This document shows, piece after piece, positions 8,198 to 16,378 of a DNA stretch of 64,000 nt. The stretch covers positions 1 through 64,000 of the forward strand of contig JAVDPD010000013.1 in the NCBI GenBank assembly GCA_031296935.1, in the 5' to 3' direction. Position 1 is the first letter of the stretch, and the number at the start of each line of letters is the position of its first letter. Source of the stretch: Cerasicoccus maritimus (GTDB taxonomy: Bacteria; Verrucomicrobiota; Verrucomicrobiia; Opitutales; Cerasicoccaceae). A program made the position numbers and the translations under genes. The notes under the pieces are model-generated. The model did no database searches, was not told the origin of the DNA, and saw only the letters and a program-made list of their open reading frames with translations.

Positions 8198-9457
8198 TCA
8201 CTCAGCCTCCTCTGTCACCGCAACACCAGCCACACCCTCCACCACCGGCAGCTCAATTCCATCCAGACTCTCAAAAAACTTTATCAAGTCACAGCGACGT
8301 CGATTCATCTCAGCCCTCTGCTTACTGGTCTCCAAAAGACCCAGTGTCTTTGTATGCCACTTCAGCGTCTTGGAACTGACCTCCCCGTATATCGGAAAGC
8401 GGGGTGAACTACCATCAGGCAAGTTAATTGGTTTGCTCTTGCCCTCACTGATCAGGTTCATTTCAGCCCATCCCGGTGAGAGGAACTCACGCTCATACAG
8501 CTTGATAAACACAGCACGGCCATCCATCTCTACCAAATAGCCTCGGTAGCCATCTCCCTTAATCTCATAATCCAGGGCGTCTTGATCCAAGTAAAAGCGC
8601 TTGGATTCACCAATGCTGTTCGAGGGATTACTCAGCAGAACTTCAAAAATAAACTGCCGCCTTTCGTAGGTCATCACATTCTCAGCAAACGGCAAACGAA
8701 CCAACGAATCGCCTCGTTTCTGGTAGAGGTAGCTATCGTCATAGGCAATCACGTCATCAAGATTGCCCATGGGTTCATTTTCCTGCCAACCCGGTATTTC
8801 ATGCCAAGACGCAACGAGGCACTCAAATATCTTCATCTGGGTCTCGGGAGATAGTCCTGCGAGCACAACCCGAAAGTAACCAGCGCCCTCCTTGTGGATG
8901 ATCGCATCCCCCGCGTCCATCAGAACCACACTCCCCACGAATCCCTTGCCCTCGACATTCTTGATCTCGACCTCACCCGTAAGGGAGTCACGACGCCGAA
9001 CACGCTCCATTTCATCTTGCAGCCCCAACACGAATTGCTCAACCAGCTGCACCTCGGCCATCTCCTCAGAATACTTCGCATAACGCTCCTGCCCATCCTG
9101 ACGCACATCAGCCTTGCTTAAACGTCTGCCATCGATACTACTGCGCATGTCAGATGTGTTACGCATCGAGCTAGCCTCCTCAAGGCGTTCCTTCAGGAGT
9201 TCCTGACGCAGACGCAGCTTGTTAAGCAAACCGGGCCATGATGATGGCCTATCAAGGCCATACTCCTTACAGATTGCGGCAAAGCTTGGGTCACGTTTAA
9301 GGATCACGAAAATGTCATCACGCTCATAGCCTTTATCCTTGAGCAGCTTGGGAATCGAGTATGGCTCTGCCCGAAGGCAAGGCGCGTGAACTGATGCGAA
9401 CATCAACAGCATCAGAAGGTTAACGTAGCGGTTAAAAAATAGGGATATCGTATTCAT
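8198..9457 (-). CDS. Secreted SHD1-like domain protein
   Basis: A 419-residue protein with a signal peptide (NLLMLLMFASVHAPCLRAE; cleavage probably after CLRA). The mature N-terminal part is a charged helical region (LLNKLRLRQELLKERLEEA) that may form a coiled coil. Residues about 170-230 read as an SHD1-like beta barrel (KGFVGSVVLMDAGDAIIHK ... VVLAGLSPETQMKIF), and a similar weaker unit may occur near residues 330-370. SHD1-like modules are common in secreted Planctomycetes/Verrucomicrobia proteins, with no agreed function. The gene is divergent from the XRE regulator (start 9526), with a dyad symmetry in the shared promoter region, so regulation by that protein is plausible. Confidence 0.5.
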   Translation of the reverse strand: MNTISLFFNRYVNLLMLLMFASVHAPCLRAEPYSIPKLLKDKGYERDDIFVILKRDPSFAAICKEYGLDRPSSWPGLLNKLRLRQELLKERLEEASSMRNTSDMRSSIDGRRLSKADVRQDGQERYAKYSEEMAEVQLVEQFVLGLQDEMERVRRRDSLTGEVEIKNVEGKGFVGSVVLMDAGDAIIHKEGAGYFRVVLAGLSPETQMKIFECLVASWHEIPGWQENEPMGNLDDVIAYDDSYLYQKRGDSLVRLPFAENVMTYERRQFIFEVLLSNPSNSIGESKRFYLDQDALDYEIKGDGYRGYLVEMDGRAVFIKLYEREFLSPGWAEMNLISEGKSKPINLPDGSSPRFPIYGEVSSKTLKWHTKTLGLLETSKQRAEMNRRRCDLIKFFESLDGIELPVVEGVAGVAVTEEAE

Positions 9458-9473
9458 TATCGGACCAACAAAT

Positions 9474-9519
9474 ACCTTACGCTCATAGGGTGTCCCGTCA
9501 AACCATAAGAGCGTATGGT
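9474..9519. promoter_or_regulatory. Dyad operator between divergent genes
   Basis: ACCTTACGCTC (9474-9484) and GAGCGTATGGT (9509-9519) are inverted repeats matching at 10 of 11 positions, with a 24-base spacer. They lie between the start of the secreted protein (9457) and the preferred GTG start of the XRE protein (9526). The left arm contains the CTTACGC heptamer repeated elsewhere nearby. This is the expected place for an autoregulatory operator. Confidence 0.5.
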
Positions 9520-9525
9520 GTTCGC

Positions 9526-9798
9526 GTGAATAACACGATCTCCGAACTTGGCGACAAACTCAGGCAGTTAAGGGCACGACACGGCCTGACACAGGAGGAA
9601 TTTGCCCAGGTCGCTGGTATCGGCTACAAGTTCTACCAAGATATCGAGGGCGGGCGTAAAAAGGAGATCTGGGTGTCCACCGTAGAACGCCTCGCCGCAG
9701 CCTATGGGCTACGGGCATGGCAATTACTGGGGCCAGATATGCCTGAGGGTTCTGAGGTGGCGAGGAAGGTAGCGAGTAGTCGGGTGCATCGGAGATAA
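9526..9798 (+). CDS. XRE-family transcriptional regulator
   Basis: A 90-residue protein built almost entirely of one helix-turn-helix domain: ISELGDKLRQLRARHG, LTQEEFAQVAGIGYKFYQD (helix-turn-helix with recognition helix), then VSTVERLAAAYGLRAWQLLG. A GTG at 9490 would add 12 residues but would place the start inside the inverted repeat at 9474-9519, so the GTG at 9526 is preferred. Regulators of this size typically bind dyad operators as dimers. The dyad directly upstream suggests it controls itself and the divergent secreted-protein gene. It could also be the element's lysogeny-type switch. Confidence 0.75.
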   Translation: MNNTISELGDKLRQLRARHGLTQEEFAQVAGIGYKFYQDIEGGRKKEIWVSTVERLAAAYGLRAWQLLGPDMPEGSEVARKVASSRVHRR

Positions 9799-9959
9799 GA
9801 GCAAATACAGCGTAAGCGTCACGGCGTCAATCCCTTCGATTACCTCCGGGATGTCCTGACTCGCCTACCCAAGATGACCAACCAGGACGACATCAGCGCA
9901 CTGGCTCCATCCCAATGGTCGTTACCAACCACGTGACCTCACGGCATCAATCTTTGGTA

Positions 9960-9976
9960 AATGACGTCACGTCATT
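9960..9976. repeat. 17-bp palindrome AATGACGT-C-ACGTCATT
   Basis: A perfect palindrome centred on C9968, followed nine bases later by a partial second copy (GTCACGTCATTG). It lies downstream of the XRE gene. Possible protein-binding site. Confidence 0.5.
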
Positions 9977-10007
9977 GGTCCATGTGAAGTCACGTCATTG
10001 CCAAATC

Positions 10008-10064
10008 GGGTCATACCTGCCCAACAGCACTCCGCGTCAATAGGGCCGAGCGCCGGACGTTTAC
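10008..10064. repeat. 57-bp direct repeat, copy 1
   Basis: Begins GGGTCATACCTGC and ends CGCCGGACGTTTAC. It matches 10208-10264 at 50 of 57 positions by eye. The two copies start exactly 200 bp apart. No reading frame spans them, which suggests a functional or duplicated noncoding unit. Confidence 0.65.
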
Positions 10065-10207
10065 ACTTAAGCTTGCACGGGAGTCTTATCTGACGGTGCT
10101 TGGGGTGACGCTTACCAACGAAGCGCTAACTACAAACCCTTACCAATGAGAAACGACAATGCTTACCATTGGTAGTCAAGTGGGATGGAGCTCGGACGCT
10201 TACAATA

Positions 10208-10264
10208 GGGTCATATCTGCCAGACTACACTCCGCGCCAATAGGGCCAAGCGCCGGACGTTTAC
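10208..10264. repeat. 57-bp direct repeat, copy 2
   Basis: Second copy of the unit at 10008-10064, with seven differences, four of them clustered after CTGC. The most conserved part is CAATAGGGCC-AGCGCCGGACGTTTAC. Confidence 0.65.
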
Positions 10265-10407
10265 TGTATAGGTAGGCCAATCCAAAAGCTCCAACGGAGC
10301 AAAATTTGGCTTGCGTAAATAATTTAGGCAATAGTCCCATTACACTAAAAGCCAGACGCCAAACGGTAATTTTTTCCCAGGCTGTGAAGCTCTCAGGCTA
10401 AAAAAAT

Positions 10408-12345
10408 TTAGGGAACATTGGATGCAAGCTCATCGCCCGATGCAACCGGCTCGCTATCAATCAAAATGATTGATGTGCACTGAACAATGCCCTCTTCGGC
10501 GAAATAGCTGGCAGGATAGAGTCTCTTCGCCTCAAGAAATGCAAACAAAGCCTTGCTAACATCCTCATTCTCCAGCGCTTCTTCTGCATCGGCCAAGGCG
10601 GCCGCAAACCGAGAAGCTTTTACTGCAAAATCACCACGCATACGATTCAGCTCCTGGTCATCGGGGTACTGCTGATAAACGCGTTCCAGCACCTCCCAAG
10701 CGCCAAATTTATTATTAATACGAGCCAGTTCCTTGGCCTGAGCCATGGATGTTTCAATTTTCTCCATGCGCTTCATAATGTCCAGAAATTGCTTATTACG
10801 GCCTACATCCATTGCCAGCGCGGCGGCAAATCGAAAGCGGTCGTTAAAGATCGCTCGGAAATCCTTTTGCCCGATGAGGCGGTCAAAGTCCCCGGACGCC
10901 AGATCTTGGATGTCCGTTTTCTCAAGCAGCTTCTCAGAAAACTTCTGGATTTCTGGATTGGTTGGCCAAAACTCAACGGCTTCACGCATTGCCATTTCAA
11001 TACCAGCACGATCTTGCTCGTAGGCGGCACTTAGCGCACGCTGCATAGCCAAATTACTCATCTGCTTTGACGTTGCGATAAAGGCATCCGGTTTACCAGT
11101 ATCAAAGTCTTCAGCATATTTCGTAATCTTCTCCAATGTTTCAGTCGCTCGATCAAAATTCTTCACTTCCAAAGCATTCGCCAAGGTATTGAGATCACGA
11201 ATGTAGTTTAAAATTTTGCGTTTTTTCTCCAAGGGGAATGTTTTAACTGAAGGTAGATATTCCCCGAGATAGAACGCTTCCATGAGGCGCTGCGCTGCCA
11301 TATGAACTTCTCCCTGCTCTAACAGAAAATTGACCGTCTCAATTGATTGACCGACATCGGCCATCGCTTCTTTGGATAGTGCGTCAACGGTCGATGTCGT
11401 GATCTTAACGTCTAAATCGCCAAAGACTTGGCCCTTCAAAGAATCAGCGCCCTCTAACGTATTATCCTCCGCGCTGAACATATATCGGTAAAAATCATTG
11501 GCGATCAGGGTGTGCTGGAACCGGCGCTGGATAAAGAACTGCATAATCATACTTTGAAATTCCAGTTTCTGATTCACTCGTGACGTGGCTTCATAAGCCT
11601 TGTTCTCCTCCAACTTCTGTTCAGCTTCATCCAAACGCTTTTGTTCGGGCTCTAAGAGGTAGTCCAATGCCGGGGGAGGGGGATTATCTTTACCGGCCAC
11701 CCCACGCGTCATGTCAATGAATTCCCTGCGATCACGATTATTGATAATTCGCATATTGGCTTCGATGCGGCTCCGGCTATCTTCCAAGCGTTCATTTTCC
11801 ATCAGCAGCATCTGAATCTTTCGATTTGTCTGCCAAAAGCTGACGACTCTGTCCGCCAATGTTTCGCTTAATCCACTGTCCATAGGAAACTCAGACGCTT
11901 GATAAAGCATGCGCCAGGCTTCAGCGACTCGCTTGGAGTCAGTTCCTCCTTGATATCCCACTAGCCGCCGATTGATGTCCTCAAGGATTTGATTGTATTC
12001 CACATCCTCCTTACCAGTTGCCGGTGGAGCGTTAAGATACTTCTCAAAACGCGCTCGGGCCATCTCGGAATCACCAAGGGCGAAGCTTTTTCCGCGCCAG
12101 TTAAAAGAGCTGCTACGCAAATCGAAACCCTCCAAGAGACTGCGAATACCCGCAGATGAATCATTCGGCCCACCAGTTGAGGGCCTAGTAGTCTGACTCG
12201 GTCCCGGCAAGTTGCTCGCTGATCGAGGTTGTCTGCCCGGTTCTGTGGGCACCGCTGCACCTTCATTCGATGAAGGCATTTCCTCGGTTTGGGCGCATAA
12301 TCCACTAACACACAGAAATAAGAAAAGAGTAAAAGCTTTCATCAT
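10408..12345 (-). CDS. Secreted helical-repeat (TPR-like) protein
   Basis: A 645-residue exported protein. The signal peptide is KAFTLFLFLCVSGLCA, then comes a Pro/Ser/Thr-rich disordered segment to about residue 65. The remainder is almost wholly helical with TPR-like periodicity, including a long charged helix (QKRLDEAEQKLEENKAYEAT) and C-terminal repeats (ALADAEEALENEDVSKALFA, FLEAKRLYPASYFAEEG). Such proteins usually scaffold complexes in the periplasm or outer membrane. Its ATG overlaps the stop of the preceding gene (TAATG), which implies translational coupling. It is the last gene of the minus-strand operon that starts at 16082. No specific family recognised. Confidence 0.6.
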   Translation of the reverse strand: MMKAFTLFLFLCVSGLCAQTEEMPSSNEGAAVPTEPGRQPRSASNLPGPSQTTRPSTGGPNDSSAGIRSLLEGFDLRSSSFNWRGKSFALGDSEMARARFEKYLNAPPATGKEDVEYNQILEDINRRLVGYQGGTDSKRVAEAWRMLYQASEFPMDSGLSETLADRVVSFWQTNRKIQMLLMENERLEDSRSRIEANMRIINNRDRREFIDMTRGVAGKDNPPPPALDYLLEPEQKRLDEAEQKLEENKAYEATSRVNQKLEFQSMIMQFFIQRRFQHTLIANDFYRYMFSAEDNTLEGADSLKGQVFGDLDVKITTSTVDALSKEAMADVGQSIETVNFLLEQGEVHMAAQRLMEAFYLGEYLPSVKTFPLEKKRKILNYIRDLNTLANALEVKNFDRATETLEKITKYAEDFDTGKPDAFIATSKQMSNLAMQRALSAAYEQDRAGIEMAMREAVEFWPTNPEIQKFSEKLLEKTDIQDLASGDFDRLIGQKDFRAIFNDRFRFAAALAMDVGRNKQFLDIMKRMEKIETSMAQAKELARINNKFGAWEVLERVYQQYPDDQELNRMRGDFAVKASRFAAALADAEEALENEDVSKALFAFLEAKRLYPASYFAEEGIVQCTSIILIDSEPVASGDELASNVP

Positions 12346-12737
12346 TATAGCTTAGTATAAGATTCCACTGTCAGGACACCGCGTCCATCAACGCGTAGAG
12401 CAAACCGGTAGATTTGGCCGGGATTGGGGCTGAAATCTTCAATGGTTGAGGGCACAAATAAAGGCACCGCCTCATTCGTGGCGACATCTTGGGTAAGCAG
12501 CAATCGCCCGACACCGGCTTCGTAGCCAAGCTGGGTATCGATACGTCCTTCCAACTCATATTGATTGCCAGAAAATGCCTTTGGATTATCCGCAAACTGA
12601 GCCACTGGCAAGGGCTGGGAAACACCCCCTGCAAAATTTCGATAGGCCATCAGTCCGACCAAAACAAGAATAGCCAGACCTGCTACTACGAGAACTGGAA
12701 AGAGTACGGATTTGCCAGAATGATAGTAAGTTTTCAT
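12345..12737 (-). CDS. Membrane-anchored periplasmic protein, OB-like
   Basis: A 130-residue protein from the ATG at 12737, one base after the stop of the MauE-like gene. An upstream in-frame start would run deep into that gene. One membrane helix near residues 12-32 (VLFPVLVVAGLAILVLVGLM) precedes a small domain with strands such as YELEGRIDTQLGYEAGVGRLL and VPLFVPSTIEDF, ending VDGRGVLTVESYTKL. The order and length suggest an OB-like barrel resembling CcmE-type or DUF4131-like domains, but I cannot name the family. It is translationally coupled to the downstream secreted helical-repeat gene, so the two products may work together in the periplasm. Confidence 0.5.
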   Translation of the reverse strand: MKTYYHSGKSVLFPVLVVAGLAILVLVGLMAYRNFAGGVSQPLPVAQFADNPKAFSGNQYELEGRIDTQLGYEAGVGRLLLTQDVATNEAVPLFVPSTIEDFSPNPGQIYRFALRVDGRGVLTVESYTKL

Positions 12738-12738
12738 A

Positions 12739-13224
12739 CTAATTCGTTTCAAGAGTTGGCTTGGCTGAGGCACCTGCCACAAACTTTTTGGTGAACAGTC
12801 GAGATGCCTTAGTATCAGCATAGATTGCGACCGTGATCGCTAAAAACAATAAAATTAAATCCCGACCGAGTACGATCCAATAATTGCTAGCCTCAGAGCT
12901 AGCCCCAAAGCATCCGCAATTAATATCCAATCCTCGGGCCCAAGCAAGAATCAGTGCAGTCGTGAATATGAGCATCATGACTGCAATCAAAGAAGCGCAA
13001 GCGCGTCGCCATTGACGGATAAAGACTCCAAGGCCAACCAATATTTCCAGAGGTGGCAAATAATAAGCGGTCAGCCAGGCAACCTCATACAGGACGAGAC
13101 GATAAGCCTCAATGGACTGAAGGAACTCCTTGGGTTCCAACATCTTTACGATCCCCGAATAAAGAAACAAGGCCCCCAAAATCATCTGGGCCAGAAGGAA
13201 CAGAATTACTTGTGTTCGAGCCAT
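12739..13224 (-). CDS. MauE/DoxX-type redox-associated membrane protein
   Basis: A 161-residue, four-helix membrane protein. The ATG at 13224 (MARTQVILFLLAQM) is chosen; three residues further upstream there is an alternative. The pattern LGALFLYSGIVKMLEP at the start and the motif DINCGCFG after the third helix are hallmarks of the MauE/DoxX family. Members donate reducing power for disulfide handling in the periplasm, as MauE does in maturing methylamine dehydrogenase. The CGC pair would be the redox cysteines. The gene overlaps the rhodanese gene upstream by 19 bases and is followed one base later by the next gene. That sets it firmly in the export locus beside a rhodanese, a DUF1573 protein and an ABC transporter. 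Confidence 0.8.
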   Translation of the reverse strand: MARTQVILFLLAQMILGALFLYSGIVKMLEPKEFLQSIEAYRLVLYEVAWLTAYYLPPLEILVGLGVFIRQWRRACASLIAVMMLIFTTALILAWARGLDINCGCFGASSEASNYWIVLGRDLILLFLAITVAIYADTKASRLFTKKFVAGASAKPTLETN

Positions 13225-13628
13225 GCGTCCCACCCTCCTTTCAGCACATAAATTTCATCCATCGCGAAATCGTTGCGGAGGCGATTGGCCAATTCCTTAC
13301 TCATTCCACAATGACGACTGCCACAATATACCACCACGGGCACTCCGGGCACCCATTGCTCAAGGAAGAGCCCAATTTGCTCATCAAAGTGAGACAGCGA
13401 TAAATTTAGAGCTTGGGGAATGTGATCTTGCTCGAACTGATCAGGCTCACGCGCATCAACCCACAATACGGATCGTTCCCACGAATTCAAAACCGCAAAA
13501 TTCACTTCACCCTCGGCCAAAGCTTCAACACTCCAAGGCGGCCCATCCGGATTTAGCCAAGCATTCAGTCCGCCAAATAAAATAGGGGCCACTAAGAGCA
13601 CACTCAACCGAAGAAAAATTCGCTTCAT
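13206..13628 (-). CDS. Membrane-anchored or exported rhodanese-domain protein
   Basis: A 140-residue protein starting at the ATG at 13628, one base after the stop of the ligase-like gene. The N-terminus is a signal peptide or anchor (FLRLSVLLVAPILFGGLNAW). The rhodanese fold follows: VLWVDAREPDQFEQDHIPQA (CH2A-type DxR-EF---HIPGA motif), then the active-site loop VVYCGSRHCGMSKELANRL with the catalytic Cys, and the closing strand YVLKGGWDAWLE. Rhodaneses carry sulfane sulfur on that Cys. Exported forms beside MauE-like proteins are likely to act in periplasmic thiol chemistry. Its 3' end overlaps the MauE-like gene. Confidence 0.82.
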   Translation of the reverse strand: MKRIFLRLSVLLVAPILFGGLNAWLNPDGPPWSVEALAEGEVNFAVLNSWERSVLWVDAREPDQFEQDHIPQALNLSLSHFDEQIGLFLEQWVPGVPVVVYCGSRHCGMSKELANRLRNDFAMDEIYVLKGGWDAWLEHK

Positions 13629-13629
13629 A

Positions 13630-15084
13630 CTACATTGCAAAAGGATCGAACCCCGAAGCTAGTGTTGAATTTGAATCACTCTCGATGTTTTGATCTGAAA
13701 CATCGTCAGATTGATCGAGCAAATAGCGCGGCCAATCAGGAATGTAATCCACGACGCCAGGTAAAGTCGTGACTCGCCATAGGTCGTAATCTTCCGCAGC
13801 ATTACGCCACGCCCGAGCGCGGCGCCAATCCCCCATCCCACCAAGATAAATTTTTAAAGGGCGATCTCCCGCCACACGTTGCCATTGCTCAATCGAATCA
13901 GAGCTGGGGTTCATCAAAATGATTAACTCTGCCGATTCTGGCAATTCGTCGACCAACGGCGCATCTCCCGCAAACAGCATTCGCTTTGGATTGGAGTGCT
14001 GCCAAGTTTCCCCAAAATCAATCCTCACCTGCTCAAGCTCATTCAGGTATTCCCGTATGGAATGCCCATACTTATCTCCAAGGACCCGCTGATGCGGCGC
14101 AATGATCCAAAAGGGATCCTCGGTTGGTCTCCCAACGATTGCTAGCTCTTCCGTCGCCTGCACGCTTATAGACCTAGGAACCAAGTAGGTTCCCAAGAGC
14201 AAGATAATGATCGTGCCCAAGGCGCTGGACACACCCAGCAGCAATTCGTGCTTCCGCAAAGCTTGGCGCTTTACTATTCGCTCAATCAGGACGCCGGTCA
14301 ACAATAGCCCGGGCACTATCCAAGCCGCAGGCAAATTCAATGTTCGGCTAAAGAGACCTGTCGCAAATATTGTGGCCCAGGCAGCGAAAGTCACAATGCG
14401 TAAATTACCACAGCCCTTCGATGGCCAGAGCAAGGCAAGCACCGATGCCCACGCCAATAGATAACCCACCTTGAAAAGCAGATCGTATTCGACCAACCAG
14501 GTCAGGTGTGAATTGACCAAAGACAGGTAGCTACGCGTATCGCCGACCGGCTGATACCATTGCGCATAGAAATCGCCTGCCTGATCCGCGCCCACCCCGT
14601 GCGACGCGTCACGCAACATCGCCAAGCCCGCAGTGTAGAGCTGCACGCGCACGCTGGTGGATTCATCCCGCCCACTCGCCATCGATACCAGTCGATCGCG
14701 CATCCCCAGCTCACCGGCGTACCAGACTCCAGCAATGGTGACGGCTAGCAATGCCGACGAACGCAGCCAAGTCGATCTTGCCAAAGCGAATTCACGCCAG
14801 CTCTGCGCGCTACTCACACGCACAGCAATGAAGGTGATCACCAGCCCTAACAGCACTGCAATGAATCCGCCCCGGGACTCCGTTTGCAAGAGAAACAACA
14901 AGCAAACACTGAACAGGGCCAAGCTGAACCAGAAACCCCAGCACTTGAATTTCAGCGCAAACCACCAGACCACCACTGCGTATACCGCGATGAAGGCTGC
15001 CGTGCGATTCGGCGAGCCAGGCCCATAGTCAAACCAATCCAACCGGTACTCGGGAATAAAAAAACTGGAAAGACCTTCGATCAC
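13630..15084 (-). CDS. O-antigen ligase/polymerase-like membrane protein with extra C-terminal domain
   Basis: A 484-residue protein with about eight membrane helices in its first 300 residues. The pair PNRTAAF near the start and TESRGGFIAVLLGL after helix 2 resembles the Wzy_C/WaaL family, as does the large periplasmic loop (residues about 135-190, with GVGADQAGDFYAQW and VNSHLTWLVEYDLLF). WaaL-type enzymes join glycans to lipid or protein acceptors in the periplasm. It has fewer N-terminal helices than typical family members. Its last 170 residues form a soluble domain (MLFAGDAPLVDELPESAEL ... LKIYLGGMGDWRRARAW) that I cannot name. Start and upstream stop overlap by four bases (ATGA) with the alpha/beta hydrolase gene, so the two are translationally coupled. 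Confidence 0.65.
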   Translation of the reverse strand: MIEGLSSFFIPEYRLDWFDYGPGSPNRTAAFIAVYAVVVWWFALKFKCWGFWFSLALFSVCLLFLLQTESRGGFIAVLLGLVITFIAVRVSSAQSWREFALARSTWLRSSALLAVTIAGVWYAGELGMRDRLVSMASGRDESTSVRVQLYTAGLAMLRDASHGVGADQAGDFYAQWYQPVGDTRSYLSLVNSHLTWLVEYDLLFKVGYLLAWASVLALLWPSKGCGNLRIVTFAAWATIFATGLFSRTLNLPAAWIVPGLLLTGVLIERIVKRQALRKHELLLGVSSALGTIIILLLGTYLVPRSISVQATEELAIVGRPTEDPFWIIAPHQRVLGDKYGHSIREYLNELEQVRIDFGETWQHSNPKRMLFAGDAPLVDELPESAELIILMNPSSDSIEQWQRVAGDRPLKIYLGGMGDWRRARAWRNAAEDYDLWRVTTLPGVVDYIPDWPRYLLDQSDDVSDQNIESDSNSTLASGFDPFAM

Positions 15085-16082
15085 TCAATGATAGTCCCCC
15101 AAGCTTCGGCAATATCCTTGGTCGGTAGCGCCACCATGCATTGCGGTTCCACATACTTCTCGGCCTCATCGACTGGAAAAGCTTCTTGGTTGATATAATC
15201 ACCAACGTAGGTCGGGTGTTTCATAAAGTAAAACTGATCCACCGGCGCCGCTTGCCAATTCTCATCCGTCGGATCAGGTAGGAACTTGAGGCAGTACTCA
15301 AAAAACTTAATCGTCAATCGATTCGTCTCCTCACTGCTGGAATGACCCAGATTTTCCTCGGCCCGGAAGATCATGTGGTAGCCCTTCTCCAAGCCATCGC
15401 GATAAAAGCGTTGCCCTGCGGGGTAGCCGTACTCCCGAGTCCCAGTCGTCACGAGCCAGAGCACTTCATTGGCGTCATCGGACAGCACATCATAACTACT
15501 ATTCACATGCATGTGCACGCCAAAGAAATATTCGGGTTTGCGCAACGCGAGCCGATGCGACATCTGCCCACCCCCACTAATGCCATAAACCAGCGTGTCA
15601 TACATCGGCAGGGAGTATTTCTTACAGAGCCGCTTGTAACCCATCTCCCATTCCCGCGCCCGGCGGTCGTAATTGCGCTCATAGTCCTTGAGCATTTCCT
15701 CTTCATACTCATCTCCGCTGGTGTCGGTCTTGTAGCCTTTAAAGTTGGTCCAGCACACCACCGCCAGATTGTTCTCCTCCGCAAACTTGATGATGTGGCC
15801 AAACTTCCCTTTGAGCTCCAGATTGTCCCTAATGTTCTTGGCCGTGGTTTCCCAGGTGCATATTGCAATCAACCCTCGCACTAAATGAACCGGCTTGTTA
15901 AACATGTCCTTCCTATCCGCATCTGGGTCCCAGCTATTCGGCATCCGAAGGCAGAAATGGATGTCCTCAAAGTTCGGAATTTTGGTGGGTTCGCTAATTT
16001 CCAATATGGTCGGATTCGCGCATATTGTCCCCATAGCGATGCTTAAAAGCCCCACAACACTGATAAATAATTTTTCTTTCAA
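15081..16082 (-). CDS. Secreted alpha/beta hydrolase (esterase/PHB-depolymerase-like)
   Basis: A 333-residue exported protein with signal peptide KLFISVVGLLSIAMGTICA. The fold is alpha/beta hydrolase: the nucleophile elbow is YGISGGGQMSHRLAL (Ser in GxSGG), the strand before it is YDTLVYG, and a late His in LGHSSSEETN is the likely catalytic base. The Asp is probably in the WLVTTGTREYG region or just after it. The substrate is unknown. A second hydrolase with the elbow YGFSGGAHFASRF is encoded at 19839-20672, so the locus carries two related secreted hydrolases. The gene begins an operon of six tightly packed genes down to 10408 and is coupled to the ligase-like gene by a 4-base overlap. Confidence 0.7.
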   Translation of the reverse strand: MKEKLFISVVGLLSIAMGTICANPTILEISEPTKIPNFEDIHFCLRMPNSWDPDADRKDMFNKPVHLVRGLIAICTWETTAKNIRDNLELKGKFGHIIKFAEENNLAVVCWTNFKGYKTDTSGDEYEEEMLKDYERNYDRRAREWEMGYKRLCKKYSLPMYDTLVYGISGGGQMSHRLALRKPEYFFGVHMHVNSSYDVLSDDANEVLWLVTTGTREYGYPAGQRFYRDGLEKGYHMIFRAEENLGHSSSEETNRLTIKFFEYCLKFLPDPTDENWQAAPVDQFYFMKHPTYVGDYINQEAFPVDEAEKYVEPQCMVALPTKDIAEAWGTIIE

Positions 16083-16378
16083 TAGTTGAAACTGCCTTAA
16101 AAAATCAGCTCAGCATTCTCTGATTTGCGATCTTTCCCTGATTATCTACAAAAACCGAGATAGGGTAGCGATATTTCTCTCATCGGATTTCAATCCCTTG
16201 AAAGGCACACACTCCCCTAACTATTGATCGGGAAAGGATTCATAATGTATTCAGCATTCACTACCTGCCAAGGAAATATACTTTAGAATATATCTTTTCT
16301 CTAATTTAGCAAAATATCGAAAAAAGAAGGCACTACATACTTTAGATGTATTACTACCGTTCTGCGCTTTTCAATTTC
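16083..16378. other. AT-rich gap between two minus-strand operons
   Basis: 296 AT-rich bases separating the operon that ends at 16379 from the one that starts at 16082. It probably carries the second operon's promoter. No strong hairpin or RNA gene was recognised. Confidence 0.4.

Larger units (their letters stand above)
9799..10407. other. Repeat-rich noncoding region
   Basis: 609 bases without a convincing gene. It contains a GCGTAAG heptamer at 9810, the 17-bp palindrome at 9960-9976 with a second partial copy (AAGTCACGTCATTG) just after it, a TTACCAA/TTGGTAA inverted pair (about 9922-9960), the 57-bp direct repeats at 10008 and 10208, and between them several CTTACCA elements (about 10110-10170). 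Such dense short repeats suggest operators or an origin-like region. Confidence 0.5.
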
